From Phycisphaerae bacterium (lineage in GTDB: Bacteria; Planctomycetota; Phycisphaerae; Phycisphaerales; SM1A02), in contig JAUIHC010000042.1 of NCBI GenBank assembly GCA_030432455.1, forward strand, positions 1 through 13,319: 13,319 bases of DNA, read 5' to 3'. A model generated the notes under the pieces. The model was given only the letters and a program-made list of their open reading frames with translations, was not told where the DNA came from and did not search any database. Made by a program: the position numbers and the translations under genes. Positions 7,409-13,319 of the stretch are shown here, in pieces (the first letter of the stretch is position 1; every line of letters starts with the position of its first letter).

Positions 7409-7591
7409 GCGGATCTCCAGTTGATTCTTCCGACCGCTCACGCCGCACTCGACGTCGCAGCCTCGCTCGCCGAGGGTACTCTGGCGACTCGCCCATTCGC
7501 AACGAACCCGCCGCTCCCGGCCCCTCATCCATCCTCTGCGCCTCTGTGGTCGATTGCCCCGCAGGGTGTGGAGCGTTCCTAAGGAAGACTG
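7409..7591. promoter_or_regulatory. Divergent promoter region between importer operon and SDR operon
   Basis: This 183-bp spacer lies between two divergently transcribed operons, so it must hold both promoters. I see no convincing -35/-10 pair. Features visible are a small dyad, CCTCG at 7461-7465 and CGAGG at 7471-7475, and a tandem octamer at 7533-7548. Shine-Dalgarno sites lie at both ends (minus-strand CTGGAGA at 7414-7420 and plus-strand AAGGA at 7581-7585). Shared control of import and catabolism is an inference from the layout; no regulator gene is in the window. Confidence 0.55.
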
Positions 7592-8584
7592 ATGTCGAAG
7601 ATCCTCGTCACCGGCGCCGGCGGATGCATCGGCGCCTGGGTCGTCAAGCACCTCCTCGATCGCGGCGACGAGGTCACCGCGCTCGACAAGTCGCCCGAAC
7701 GGCACCGGCTGGAATCGATCCTCGACGCCGACGCCCTCGATCGCGTGCGGTTCATCGAGGGTGACGTCGCCGATCTGGACGGCGTGCGATCCGCGGTCGA
7801 GACGCACGGTCGGGACGGGGTCATCCACCTCGCGGGGATGCAGGTCCCCTCGTGCCGGGCGAATCCGATCCTCGGGGCCCGGGTGAATGTGCTCGGCACC
7901 CTCGCGATCCTCGAGGCCGCCGCGGAGGTCGGCTGCCGCGTGGTCTATGCGTCGAGCGCCGCGGTCTTCGGACCCGACGACGAGCCGACCCGACCGCACA
8001 CCGAGTCCGAAGCGGGCGACACCCGGTCGCACTACGGCGTCTTCAAGCTCGCCAACGAGGGCAACGCCCGCATCCAGTTCCAGGATCGCGGGGTCTCGAG
8101 CGTCGGCCTCCGCCCGCTCACCGTCTACGGTGTCGGCCGCGACTTCGGCATGACCAGCGGCCCGACCACCGCCCTCAAGGCGGCGGTGCTCGGCCGCCCC
8201 TACGAGATCGGCTTCACCGGCCCGACCGACTTCCAGCTGGTCGAAGACGTCGCCGCCGTCTTCGTGCGCTGCCTCGCCGCCCCCGAAGGGGCCCACGTCT
8301 TCAACGTGCACGGCGAGACCGCGACCGTCGAGGATGTCGTGGCCATGATCGACGACGTGCTGGAGGCAGCCGGTCTCGGCGACCGCCGCGGACTCGTGAC
8401 CTGCACGGGCCCGCACCTGCCGATCCCCGGCGCCCTCGACGACTCGGCCCTCGCGGCCGCGATCGGCGCCCCGCCCCGCACCCCGCTTCGCGACGGACTC
8501 GCCCGCACGCTGCGGGCGTTCGCGACTCTGCACGCCGACGGTCGGCTCGACCTCCGCGACCTTCCGCAGGAGGCGAACGCATGA
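7592..8584 (+). CDS. NAD-dependent epimerase/dehydratase family oxidoreductase (extended SDR)
   Basis: The 330-residue protein is an extended short-chain dehydrogenase/reductase. The Rossmann glycine motif is G8-x-x-G11-x-x-G14. Asp32 ends the second strand, which favours NAD over NADP. The catalytic set is the YASSA serines at 121-122 with Y148 and K152 (YGVFK). RPLTVYG at 174-180 is the usual strand before the substrate-binding half. The family includes sugar-nucleotide epimerases, but next to a sugar-acid dehydratase a dehydrogenase role is more likely, as in uronate dehydrogenase or D-erythronate dehydrogenase (DenD). The exact substrate is not readable. AAGGA lies six bases before the ATG. 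It is the first gene of the plus-strand operon and its stop overlaps the next start (ATGA). Confidence 0.87.
   Translation: MSKILVTGAGGCIGAWVVKHLLDRGDEVTALDKSPERHRLESILDADALDRVRFIEGDVADLDGVRSAVETHGRDGVIHLAGMQVPSCRANPILGARVNVLGTLAILEAAAEVGCRVVYASSAAVFGPDDEPTRPHTESEAGDTRSHYGVFKLANEGNARIQFQDRGVSSVGLRPLTVYGVGRDFGMTSGPTTALKAAVLGRPYEIGFTGPTDFQLVEDVAAVFVRCLAAPEGAHVFNVHGETATVEDVVAMIDDVLEAAGLGDRRGLVTCTGPHLPIPGALDDSALAAAIGAPPRTPLRDGLARTLRAFATLHADGRLDLRDLPQEANA
8568..8573 (+). promoter_or_regulatory. Ribosome binding site for the UxaA-family gene
   Basis: A perfect AGGAGG sits inside the last codons of the SDR gene, seven bases before the ATG at 8581. It fixes that ATG as the start, and with the ATGA overlap it points to coupled, strong translation of the dehydratase. 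Confidence 0.82.
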
Positions 8585-10134
8585 CCGCGGTCGCCCTTTC
8601 CGAGGTCGCGGTCCGGGTCGATCCCGCGGACAACTGCGCCGTCGTGAAGTTCGGCGTCGAGCGCGGCACGGTGGTCGCCTTCGACGGCCACGAGATCACG
8701 ATCGCCGCAGGCGTCGGTCCCGGCCATCGTTTCGCCCTCGTCGAGATCCCCGAAGGCGACTTCGTCCGGCAGTACGGCCAGCCGATCGGCACGAGCCGCG
8801 GACTGGCGCCGGGCGACGCGATCACCGAGGACACGATGTCCAACGACATTCCGGTGGTCCGCGACCTTCCCGACGACCTGCACACCCCCGAGCCGCCGTA
8901 CCTCGCGGACTCGGAGATCGGCACCTTCCCGGGATTCCTGCGACCCGACGGTCGCACCGGCACCCGCAACTTCCTGCTGGTGCTGCCGACCTCGATGTGC
9001 TCGAGCCACGAGGCGATGCAGATCGCGACGATCGCGGAGTTCCAGCACTGGTCGCGGGCGCGGTTTCCCAATGTGGACGGCGTGGTCGCGATCCCGCACT
9101 CGAAGGGCTGCGGCTGCTCGGACGGCTCGAACCTCGACATCACGATGCGCACGCTGGCCCACTACGCCGACCATCCGAACGTCGGCGGGGTGCTCATGCT
9201 CGAACTCGGCTGCGAGAAGACCAACCAGACGGTGGTCGATCGCTGGCTCGGCGAGCACGGCGGACTCTCGTGGGACAAGCCGATCGAGCGCATCGGCGTG
9301 CAGACCGAGGGCGGGACCGAGGCGACCATCCTCCGCGGACTCTCGATCGTCGAGGAGATGCTTCCGCGGGTGAATGCGTTCGAGCGCTCGCCGCGGCCGG
9401 TCTCGGAGATCGTGCTCGGTCTCAAGTGCGGCGGCAGCGACGGCTTCAGCGGTCTGAGCGCGAACCCGGCCCTCGGCGTCGCGACCGACCTGCTCGTCGA
9501 TCGCCGCGGCACCGCGATCATCACCGAGGTCCCGGAGTTCTGCGGCGCGGAGCACTGCTTCGCGTGGCGGGCGAAGGACGCCGCGACCGGCCGCGCCGTC
9601 TACGAGACGGTGGACTGGTACAAGGAGCACGCCGCGGTCTTCGGCACCCGCCTCGACGACAACCCGAGCCCCGGCAACAAGGCGGGCGGGCTGCTGAACA
9701 TCGCGATCAAGAGCCTCGGGGCGCTTGCGAAGGCGGGGACCCGGCGGGTCGAAGGCTGCTGCGGATACGCCGAACGCCCGACCTCCCGGGGACTGTGGCT
9801 CATGCAGGGTCCCGGGTACGACCAGGAGGCGACGCCCGGCATCGTCGCGAGCGGCTCGAACGTCGTCGTCTTCACCACCGGCCGCGGCACCACGATCGGC
9901 AACGCGATCTGCCCGGTCGTCAAGCTGTCGAGCAATACGGCGACCTACGAGCGGATGAAGCACGACATCGATCTCAACGCGGGCACGGTGATCGACGGCG
10001 ACGAGACGATCGAAGCCTGCGGTCGCCGCGTGTTCGACCATGTGGTCGCGGTGGCGGGCGGCGAACCGGCGCTCGCGGAACGAACGAAGCACCGGGAGTT
10101 CCAGATCTGGTCGGAGTGCAGTGTGTCGCTTTGA
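8581..10134 (+). CDS. UxaA/GarD-family sugar-acid dehydratase (altronate/galactarate dehydratase-like)
   Basis: The 517-residue protein has the full two-part architecture of altronate dehydratase. An N-terminal SAF domain spans about residues 12-95 (YGQPIG at 65-70). The large catalytic region follows, beginning with GRTGTRN at 124-130. Cysteine-rich signatures are HSKGCGCSD (173-181), LGCEK (209-213) and LKCGGSDGFSG (281-291). NPSPGNKAGG (361-370) is also diagnostic. Family members are metal-dependent (Fe/Mn) enzymes that remove water from aldonates or aldarates to give 2-keto-3-deoxy acids. Sulfolactate sulfo-lyase (SuyAB) is a related alternative but is normally split in two. Altronate, galactarate, fuconate-like or other acids cannot be told apart from sequence alone. 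It sits in the middle of an SDR-dehydratase-alcohol dehydrogenase operon opposite a sugar importer, which supports a catabolic role. Confidence 0.9.
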   Translation: MTAVALSEVAVRVDPADNCAVVKFGVERGTVVAFDGHEITIAAGVGPGHRFALVEIPEGDFVRQYGQPIGTSRGLAPGDAITEDTMSNDIPVVRDLPDDLHTPEPPYLADSEIGTFPGFLRPDGRTGTRNFLLVLPTSMCSSHEAMQIATIAEFQHWSRARFPNVDGVVAIPHSKGCGCSDGSNLDITMRTLAHYADHPNVGGVLMLELGCEKTNQTVVDRWLGEHGGLSWDKPIERIGVQTEGGTEATILRGLSIVEEMLPRVNAFERSPRPVSEIVLGLKCGGSDGFSGLSANPALGVATDLLVDRRGTAIITEVPEFCGAEHCFAWRAKDAATGRAVYETVDWYKEHAAVFGTRLDDNPSPGNKAGGLLNIAIKSLGALAKAGTRRVEGCCGYAERPTSRGLWLMQGPGYDQEATPGIVASGSNVVVFTTGRGTTIGNAICPVVKLSSNTATYERMKHDIDLNAGTVIDGDETIEACGRRVFDHVVAVAGGEPALAERTKHREFQIWSECSVSL

Positions 10135-10171
10135 GAGAGTGGAGAGTAGAGAGTCGAAAGTAGAGAGTGGA
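10130..10171 (+). repeat. Heptanucleotide repeat array (right copy, best conserved)
   Basis: Five perfect-register units, RAGTNGA, run from 10137 to 10171 (GAGTGGA, GAGTAGA, GAGTCGA, AAGTAGA, GAGTGGA). A decayed unit lies just before them, overlapping the UxaA-family stop codon at 10132-10134, and another follows. Rotated, the unit is TNGARAG, the same family as at 2361-2423 and 3786-3813 but on the other strand. It occupies most of the 73-bp gap before the zinc dehydrogenase. It is purine-rich, has no dyad, and would be transcribed as an AG-rich leader with several GGAG words. Confidence 0.8.
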
Positions 10172-10207
10172 GAGCGGCGTGTTGGACTTGAGGATCGGAG
10201 CGTGCAC

Positions 10208-11365
10208 ATGAAGGCGGCGTTGCTGGTCGAGGCGAAGCACCTCGAGATCCGTGAGATTCCAGTCGCCCCGCCGGGGCCGCGGGACGTGGTGATCGACGTC
10301 GCGGCGGTCGGGATCTGCGGGTCGGACGTCCATCTCTACGCCGGTCACGTCAACTGGCATGTCGATGCCTCCGGTCGGACGGTGCCGCTGTCGGAATCCC
10401 CGCAGATCCTCGGGCACGAGATCGTCGGCACGATCCGCGAGGTCGGCTCGGCGGTGACGGATCTCGCCCCCGGCGATCGGGTGGTCGTCGATCAGGGGAT
10501 CAACTGCTCGTCGCGCGGACGCGATCGTGCGGTCTGGTGCGAATACTGCCGCACGGGCTTCAGCCACCACTGCGCCGACTACGTCGAGCACGGAATCACC
10601 GGGCTTCCGGGCGGATTCGCGGACCGGCTGACGATTCCCGCGGTGAACGCGGTGCGGATCGAAGGCGATCTCCCGTTCGAGGTGGCGGCGATGACCGAGC
10701 CGATCGGCTGCGTGCTGCACTCGCTGCGGCTCATGGCGAGCCTCGGCGGACGACACGCCTTCGGCGCGGACGATCCCGATCGTCGCGTGCGGTCGGTCGC
10801 GATCGCCGGTCTGGGTCCGAGCGGTCAGCTCTTCGGGCAGGCGCTGCGGACCATCGTCGGCTTCGACGGGCCCATCGTGGCGAGCGATCCCGATGCGGCG
10901 AAGCGGGCGGCGGCGGCTCGGGACTTCGATGCCGTCGTCGTCGATCCGAGGACGCCGGGAGCCGTGGTCGAGGCGGCCGACCAGCACAGCGGAGGCCGCG
11001 GGGTCGAGGTGCTGATCGACGCGTGCGGCGCGCCCGCCGCGTGGCACGACTTCGCACGGATGCTCCGAAAGCAGGGCACCGCGATCCTCTACGGCTTCGG
11101 ACGCGAACGCGGTTCCGGCGGCACGCTCGACGCCCTCCAGTGGCGGGGCGCGACGCTCGTCGCCACCAGCGGTGCGAGCGGGCCGATCGACGACGACGGC
11201 CGTCCCGCCCTCTACCGGGAGTGTCTCGGGCATCTCGCGTCGGGACGAATCCGGGTCGAGAACCTCGTGACCCATCGATACGGCAGGCTCGAGGAGCTCG
11301 ACCGCGCCCTCGGACACGATCCGTCGGATGCCGGCTATCTCAAGGGCGTGCTCGTCCTCGGATGA
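10208..11365 (+). CDS. Zinc-dependent alcohol dehydrogenase (MDR superfamily)
   Basis: The 385-residue protein has the medium-chain dehydrogenase layout: catalytic GroES-like domain (about 1-165), Rossmann domain (about 195-330) and closing catalytic strand. Likely catalytic zinc ligands are Cys37 in GICGSD, His70-Glu71 in GHE, and Glu164 in TEPIG. The structural zinc site has Cys100, Cys111, Cys114 and Cys122, so the first spacing is ten residues instead of the usual two. The nucleotide motif is GLGPSG (201-206). Close functional types are sorbitol, L-idonate and sugar-acid 5-dehydrogenases, so oxidation of a secondary hydroxyl on a sugar or sugar acid is likely. GGAG at 10197-10200 is seven bases before the ATG. 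The GTG at 10202 is a possible but weaker start. The gene follows the dehydratase after a repeat-filled 73-bp gap and ends 21 bp from the convergent acyltransferase-like gene. Confidence 0.9.
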   Translation: MKAALLVEAKHLEIREIPVAPPGPRDVVIDVAAVGICGSDVHLYAGHVNWHVDASGRTVPLSESPQILGHEIVGTIREVGSAVTDLAPGDRVVVDQGINCSSRGRDRAVWCEYCRTGFSHHCADYVEHGITGLPGGFADRLTIPAVNAVRIEGDLPFEVAAMTEPIGCVLHSLRLMASLGGRHAFGADDPDRRVRSVAIAGLGPSGQLFGQALRTIVGFDGPIVASDPDAAKRAAAARDFDAVVVDPRTPGAVVEAADQHSGGRGVEVLIDACGAPAAWHDFARMLRKQGTAILYGFGRERGSGGTLDALQWRGATLVATSGASGPIDDDGRPALYRECLGHLASGRIRVENLVTHRYGRLEELDRALGHDPSDAGYLKGVLVLG

Positions 11366-11386
11366 CGGCGCGGACCTCCGTCGGGG

Positions 11387-12022
11387 TCAGGATCGTCGGA
11401 ACCAGCCGCGGTTCGGGGTGTCCTTCTGCGCCGGATACGCCATGTGCATGAGGGTCCGGCCCGCCGGGTCCTTGCCGCCGGCGACCTGAAGTCCGATCTC
11501 CTCGTAGCCGAGCCTCCGACGGATGGCGACCTCCTCGGGGGCGGCCAGGCACACATCGAACGCCCACCCCCGCGCCCGGGCGAGTTCGAACATCGCCGCG
11601 ACCAGCCGCACCTGCACGTGCCGGTCGGTGCCGGGGGCGAGCACGAGGTCGCTGGAGGTCGATGATCGATCGCCCGACGCGGTCATGCGACGACCGATCC
11701 CGGCCAGCGATCCCGGAAGACCGCGATCGGCGATCTCGTCGTCGAGGGCCCGCATCCGGATGCTGGCGATGGCTCGTCCGTCGCGATCGAACGCCCCGAG
11801 CAGGATGCTGCCCGCATCCTCGGGGTCCACCATCCGGCCGTTGGTCACGATCATCGGGCTGTCGGCAGGCGACCGGCCGCCGAGGACCTCGTACCGCATG
11901 CGGAAGATCGCATCCCGATCCTCGGGCCGCGAGGCCACGCGAACATCGATCGCCCGCGATCGCGAGCGGGACGAGTCGTCGATGATGTCGAGTTCGAGGG
12001 GTTGGGCGAGGAGGCTGACCAT
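11387..12022 (-). CDS. GNAT-fold acyltransferase-like protein (FeeM / acyl-homoserine-lactone synthase-like)
   Basis: The 211-residue product has an N-terminal variable part and then, from about residue 26, an acyltransferase-like core. IFRMRYEVL (39-47) resembles the conserved first helix of LuxI and FeeM proteins. An acidic segment (VDPED, 65-69) and a strand with ASIRM (86-90) follow. The C-terminal part has DLVLAPG (125-131), a helix MFELARARGW and a LGYEEIG motif, as in GNAT enzymes. FeeM proteins join fatty acyl groups to amino acids and LuxI makes acyl-homoserine lactones. Which, if either, applies here is unknown. The Glu-x-x-Arg pair usual in LuxI after the central strand is not clearly present. 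The frame has an earlier ATG at 12112, preceded by AAGGGGG, which would add 30 mostly Arg/Ser/Pro residues. I prefer 12022 because that extension looks non-coding, but the choice is open. Confidence 0.62.
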   Translation of the reverse strand: MVSLLAQPLELDIIDDSSRSRSRAIDVRVASRPEDRDAIFRMRYEVLGGRSPADSPMIVTNGRMVDPEDAGSILLGAFDRDGRAIASIRMRALDDEIADRGLPGSLAGIGRRMTASGDRSSTSSDLVLAPGTDRHVQVRLVAAMFELARARGWAFDVCLAAPEEVAIRRRLGYEEIGLQVAGGKDPAGRTLMHMAYPAQKDTPNRGWFRRS

Positions 12023-12218
12023 GGGCGACCGTGTCCGAGAGCGTTCCTGAAGAGAGCGGGATGGATGCCGCGGATCCGAGGGATCTCGAGACTCGTCGGG
12101 TCGGGTGTCCATCCAGCCCCCTTACGAACGCCCCCCGGCAGGCCTGACACCTCGGCCTCCGAATTCCCCGAGTTTCCCGATCGGGCTGAGGACGAGACGG
12201 TTCCGATATCCTCGAGAC
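12023..12218. promoter_or_regulatory. Divergent spacer upstream of lutA
   Basis: About 196 bp separate the acyltransferase-like gene (-) from lutA (+). The spacer contains a perfect 10-bp palindrome CCCGATCGGG at 12176-12185 and a looser dyad CTCGG (12151-12155) / CCGAG (12168-12172). Either could be an operator. No clear -10/-35 pair is visible, and no Shine-Dalgarno precedes lutA. If the acyltransferase-like gene starts at 12112, the spacer shrinks to 106 bp. Confidence 0.45.
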
Positions 12219-12992
12219 ATGCGCGTCGCCCTCTTCGTGACCTGTCTGGTGGACCAGTTCCGTCCCGCGACCGCCGAGGCCACGGTCGCGGTGCTGGAGC
12301 AGGCGGGCTGCCGCGTCGAGTACGACCCCGGGCAGACCTGCTGCGGCCAACCCGCGTTCAACGCCGGCATCCGGCAGGAGGCGGCCCCGGTCTGCCGCCG
12401 CACGATCGACCGGCTCGCCCGACAACTCGACGACGGCTGCGAGGTGATCGTCTCCCCGTCGGGGTCCTGCGTCTCGATGTTCCGGCATGCGGTCGAACTG
12501 CTGTCCACCTCGGGCGACGACGAGGGCGCGGAGACCGCGGCCCGCGTGGCGGGCGCGTCGATGGAACTCGGCTCGTTCCTGGTGCGTCGCCTCGGCGTCA
12601 CCGACCTCGGGGCGAGCTGGCCCGGTCGGGTCGCCTGGCACGACGCCTGCCACGGACTCCGGGAACTCGGCATCCGCGACGAACCACGCCGCCTGCTCGC
12701 CGCGGTCGCGGGACTCTCGCTGATCGAGTCGCGGACCTGCGACCGCTGCTGCGGGTTCGGCGGCACCTTCAGCGTCGATCTGCCCGGCGTCTCGACCGGC
12801 ATGGCCGACGACAAGATCGACGAGCTGGAGACGCTCGGCATCGATGCGGTGGTTTCGGGGGACGCCAGTTGCCTCATGCAGCTGGAGGGGCGACTCGACG
12901 CCCGAGGATCGCGGATCCGCACCCTGCACCTCGCGGAGGTCCTCGCCGCCCGCGAGCCGAACCGTCACCCCGCGCCGGGGGCGACACCGTGA
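12219..12992 (+). CDS. lutA: LutA/LldE-type iron-sulfur (CCG-domain) subunit of L-lactate dehydrogenase complex
   Basis: The 257-residue cytoplasmic protein has two cysteine-rich CCG domains. The first uses Cys9, Cys41-Cys42-Gly43 (TCCGQPAFN) and Cys84. The second uses Cys144 in HDACHGL, Cys174/Cys177-Cys178-Gly179 (CDRCCGFGG) and Cys218. This arrangement binds iron-sulfur clusters in LutA, GlpC, GlcF and heterodisulfide reductase subunit B. Length and motif text fit LutA (YkgE), which with LutB and LutC oxidises L-lactate to pyruvate. The adjacent lutB start confirms it. I chose the ATG at 12219 because MRVALFVTC is the conserved start of the family; an in-frame start at 12105 would add a proline-rich, non-conserved leader. 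No Shine-Dalgarno is visible. The stop overlaps the next gene's GTG (GTGA). Confidence 0.9.
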   Translation: MRVALFVTCLVDQFRPATAEATVAVLEQAGCRVEYDPGQTCCGQPAFNAGIRQEAAPVCRRTIDRLARQLDDGCEVIVSPSGSCVSMFRHAVELLSTSGDDEGAETAARVAGASMELGSFLVRRLGVTDLGASWPGRVAWHDACHGLRELGIRDEPRRLLAAVAGLSLIESRTCDRCCGFGGTFSVDLPGVSTGMADDKIDELETLGIDAVVSGDASCLMQLEGRLDARGSRIRTLHLAEVLAAREPNRHPAPGATP

Positions 12993-13319
12993 GCACCACC
13001 AACCCGCCGGGGACGATCCATCACCTGCACGCCGACGAGTTCGACCGGCTCGTGCCGCGGGCCCTCGGCAACGTCGAACTCCGCGGCGCCCTCGCCAACG
13101 CGACCGAGACGATCCGCAACCGCCGCGCCGCGGCGCTGGAAGGTGTCGATCTTCAGGAACTCCGGGCGCGGGCCAAGGCGACCAAGTCGGAGGCGCTCGC
13201 CCGACTCGACGAGCATCTGGAACGATTCGAGAGGGAGGCGACCGCCCGCGGGGCGATCGTCCACTGGGCTCGCGACGCCGCCGAGGCGCGACGCCTCGTG
13301 GTCGAGATCGCCGAGACGC
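12989..13319 (+). CDS. lutB: LutB-type iron-sulfur protein, N-terminal part, truncated by window edge
   Basis: The frame opens with a GTG overlapping the lutA stop by 4 bp and continues past the right edge, so only 110 residues are visible. The segment matches the start of LutB (YkgF). An N-terminal helix contains LRGALANATETIRNRR, then LRARAKATKSEAL and the characteristic LDEHLERFEREATARG, then VHWARDAAEARR before the break. The ferredoxin-type 4Fe-4S motifs of LutB lie further C-terminal and cannot be checked here. A G-run at 12977-12981, seven bases before the GTG, may serve as a weak Shine-Dalgarno. A lutC gene would be expected downstream. Confidence 0.86.
   Translation, partial: MSTTNPPGTIHHLHADEFDRLVPRALGNVELRGALANATETIRNRRAAALEGVDLQELRARAKATKSEALARLDEHLERFEREATARGAIVHWARDAAEARRLVVEIAET

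Noticed and set aside
7409..8533. N-terminal extension of the sugar-binding protein frame
   Set aside because: It would put over 370 residues before a perfect lipoprotein signal and lies antisense to the SDR gene. The ATG at 7408 with its own Shine-Dalgarno is the start.
10130..10171. CRISPR array or VNTR in coding sequence
   Set aside because: The units are only 7 bp with no spacers, and the array lies after the stop codon. It is a simple heptad repeat, not CRISPR.
8200..10209. 669-codon frame antisense to the SDR and UxaA-family genes
   Set aside because: No domain and skewed amino-acid content. The plus-strand genes have clear family motifs.
11340..12968. 542-codon minus-strand frame across lutA and the acyltransferase-like gene
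   Set aside because: It is antisense to lutA, which has two intact CCG domains, and out of frame with the acyltransferase-like gene.
1..13319. tRNA, rRNA, insertion sequence or phage attachment site
   Set aside because: I found no cloverleaf, conserved rRNA segment, transposase motif or terminal inverted repeats on either strand.

Overview
The window is very GC-rich, tightly packed bacterial DNA. Every gene I accept has strong third-position GC. My best guess for the source is a planctomycete, probably of the Phycisphaerae type. This rests on the fused Kelch mutarotase-like/sodium symporter protein, the overall base composition, the frequent GTG starts and the mix of strong and absent Shine-Dalgarno sites. 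No rRNA or marker protein is present to prove it.

Layout, left to right. (1) Bases 1-2280 (+) hold the 3' part of a gene that fuses a Kelch beta-propeller of the sialic-acid mutarotase type to a complete sodium:solute symporter. (2) Bases 2436-3764 (+) hold a polytopic MATE/MOP-like membrane protein, with short repeat arrays on both sides. (3) Bases 3820-7408 (-) hold a three-gene ribose-type ABC importer operon. It is transcribed binding lipoprotein, then double ATPase, then permease, and both junctions overlap by 4 bp. (4) Bases 7592-11365 (+) diverge from that operon and encode an NAD-dependent SDR, a UxaA/GarD-type sugar-acid dehydratase (4-bp overlap with the SDR) and a zinc alcohol dehydrogenase. 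(5) Bases 11387-12022 (-) encode a GNAT-fold protein resembling FeeM/acyl-homoserine-lactone synthases. (6) Bases 12219-13319 (+) hold lutA and the start of lutB, part of an L-lactate oxidation (LutABC) operon that runs off the right edge.

Blocks 3 and 4 share a 183-bp divergent spacer and read together as one carbohydrate-use locus. The importer brings in a sugar or sugar derivative, the SDR and the zinc enzyme oxidise it, and the dehydratase makes a 2-keto-3-deoxy acid. No lactonase, aldolase, kinase or transcription regulator is in the window, so the substrate is not fixed. Block 1 probably belongs to an unrelated (sialic acid?) locus that starts to the left.

The least expected structure is non-coding. 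A degenerate 7-bp repeat family (about TNGARAG) sits in three separate intergenic gaps, and a G-run tract sits at the start of the MATE-like gene. No gene-free stretch exceeds about 200 bases. I found no tRNA, rRNA, CRISPR array or insertion sequence.
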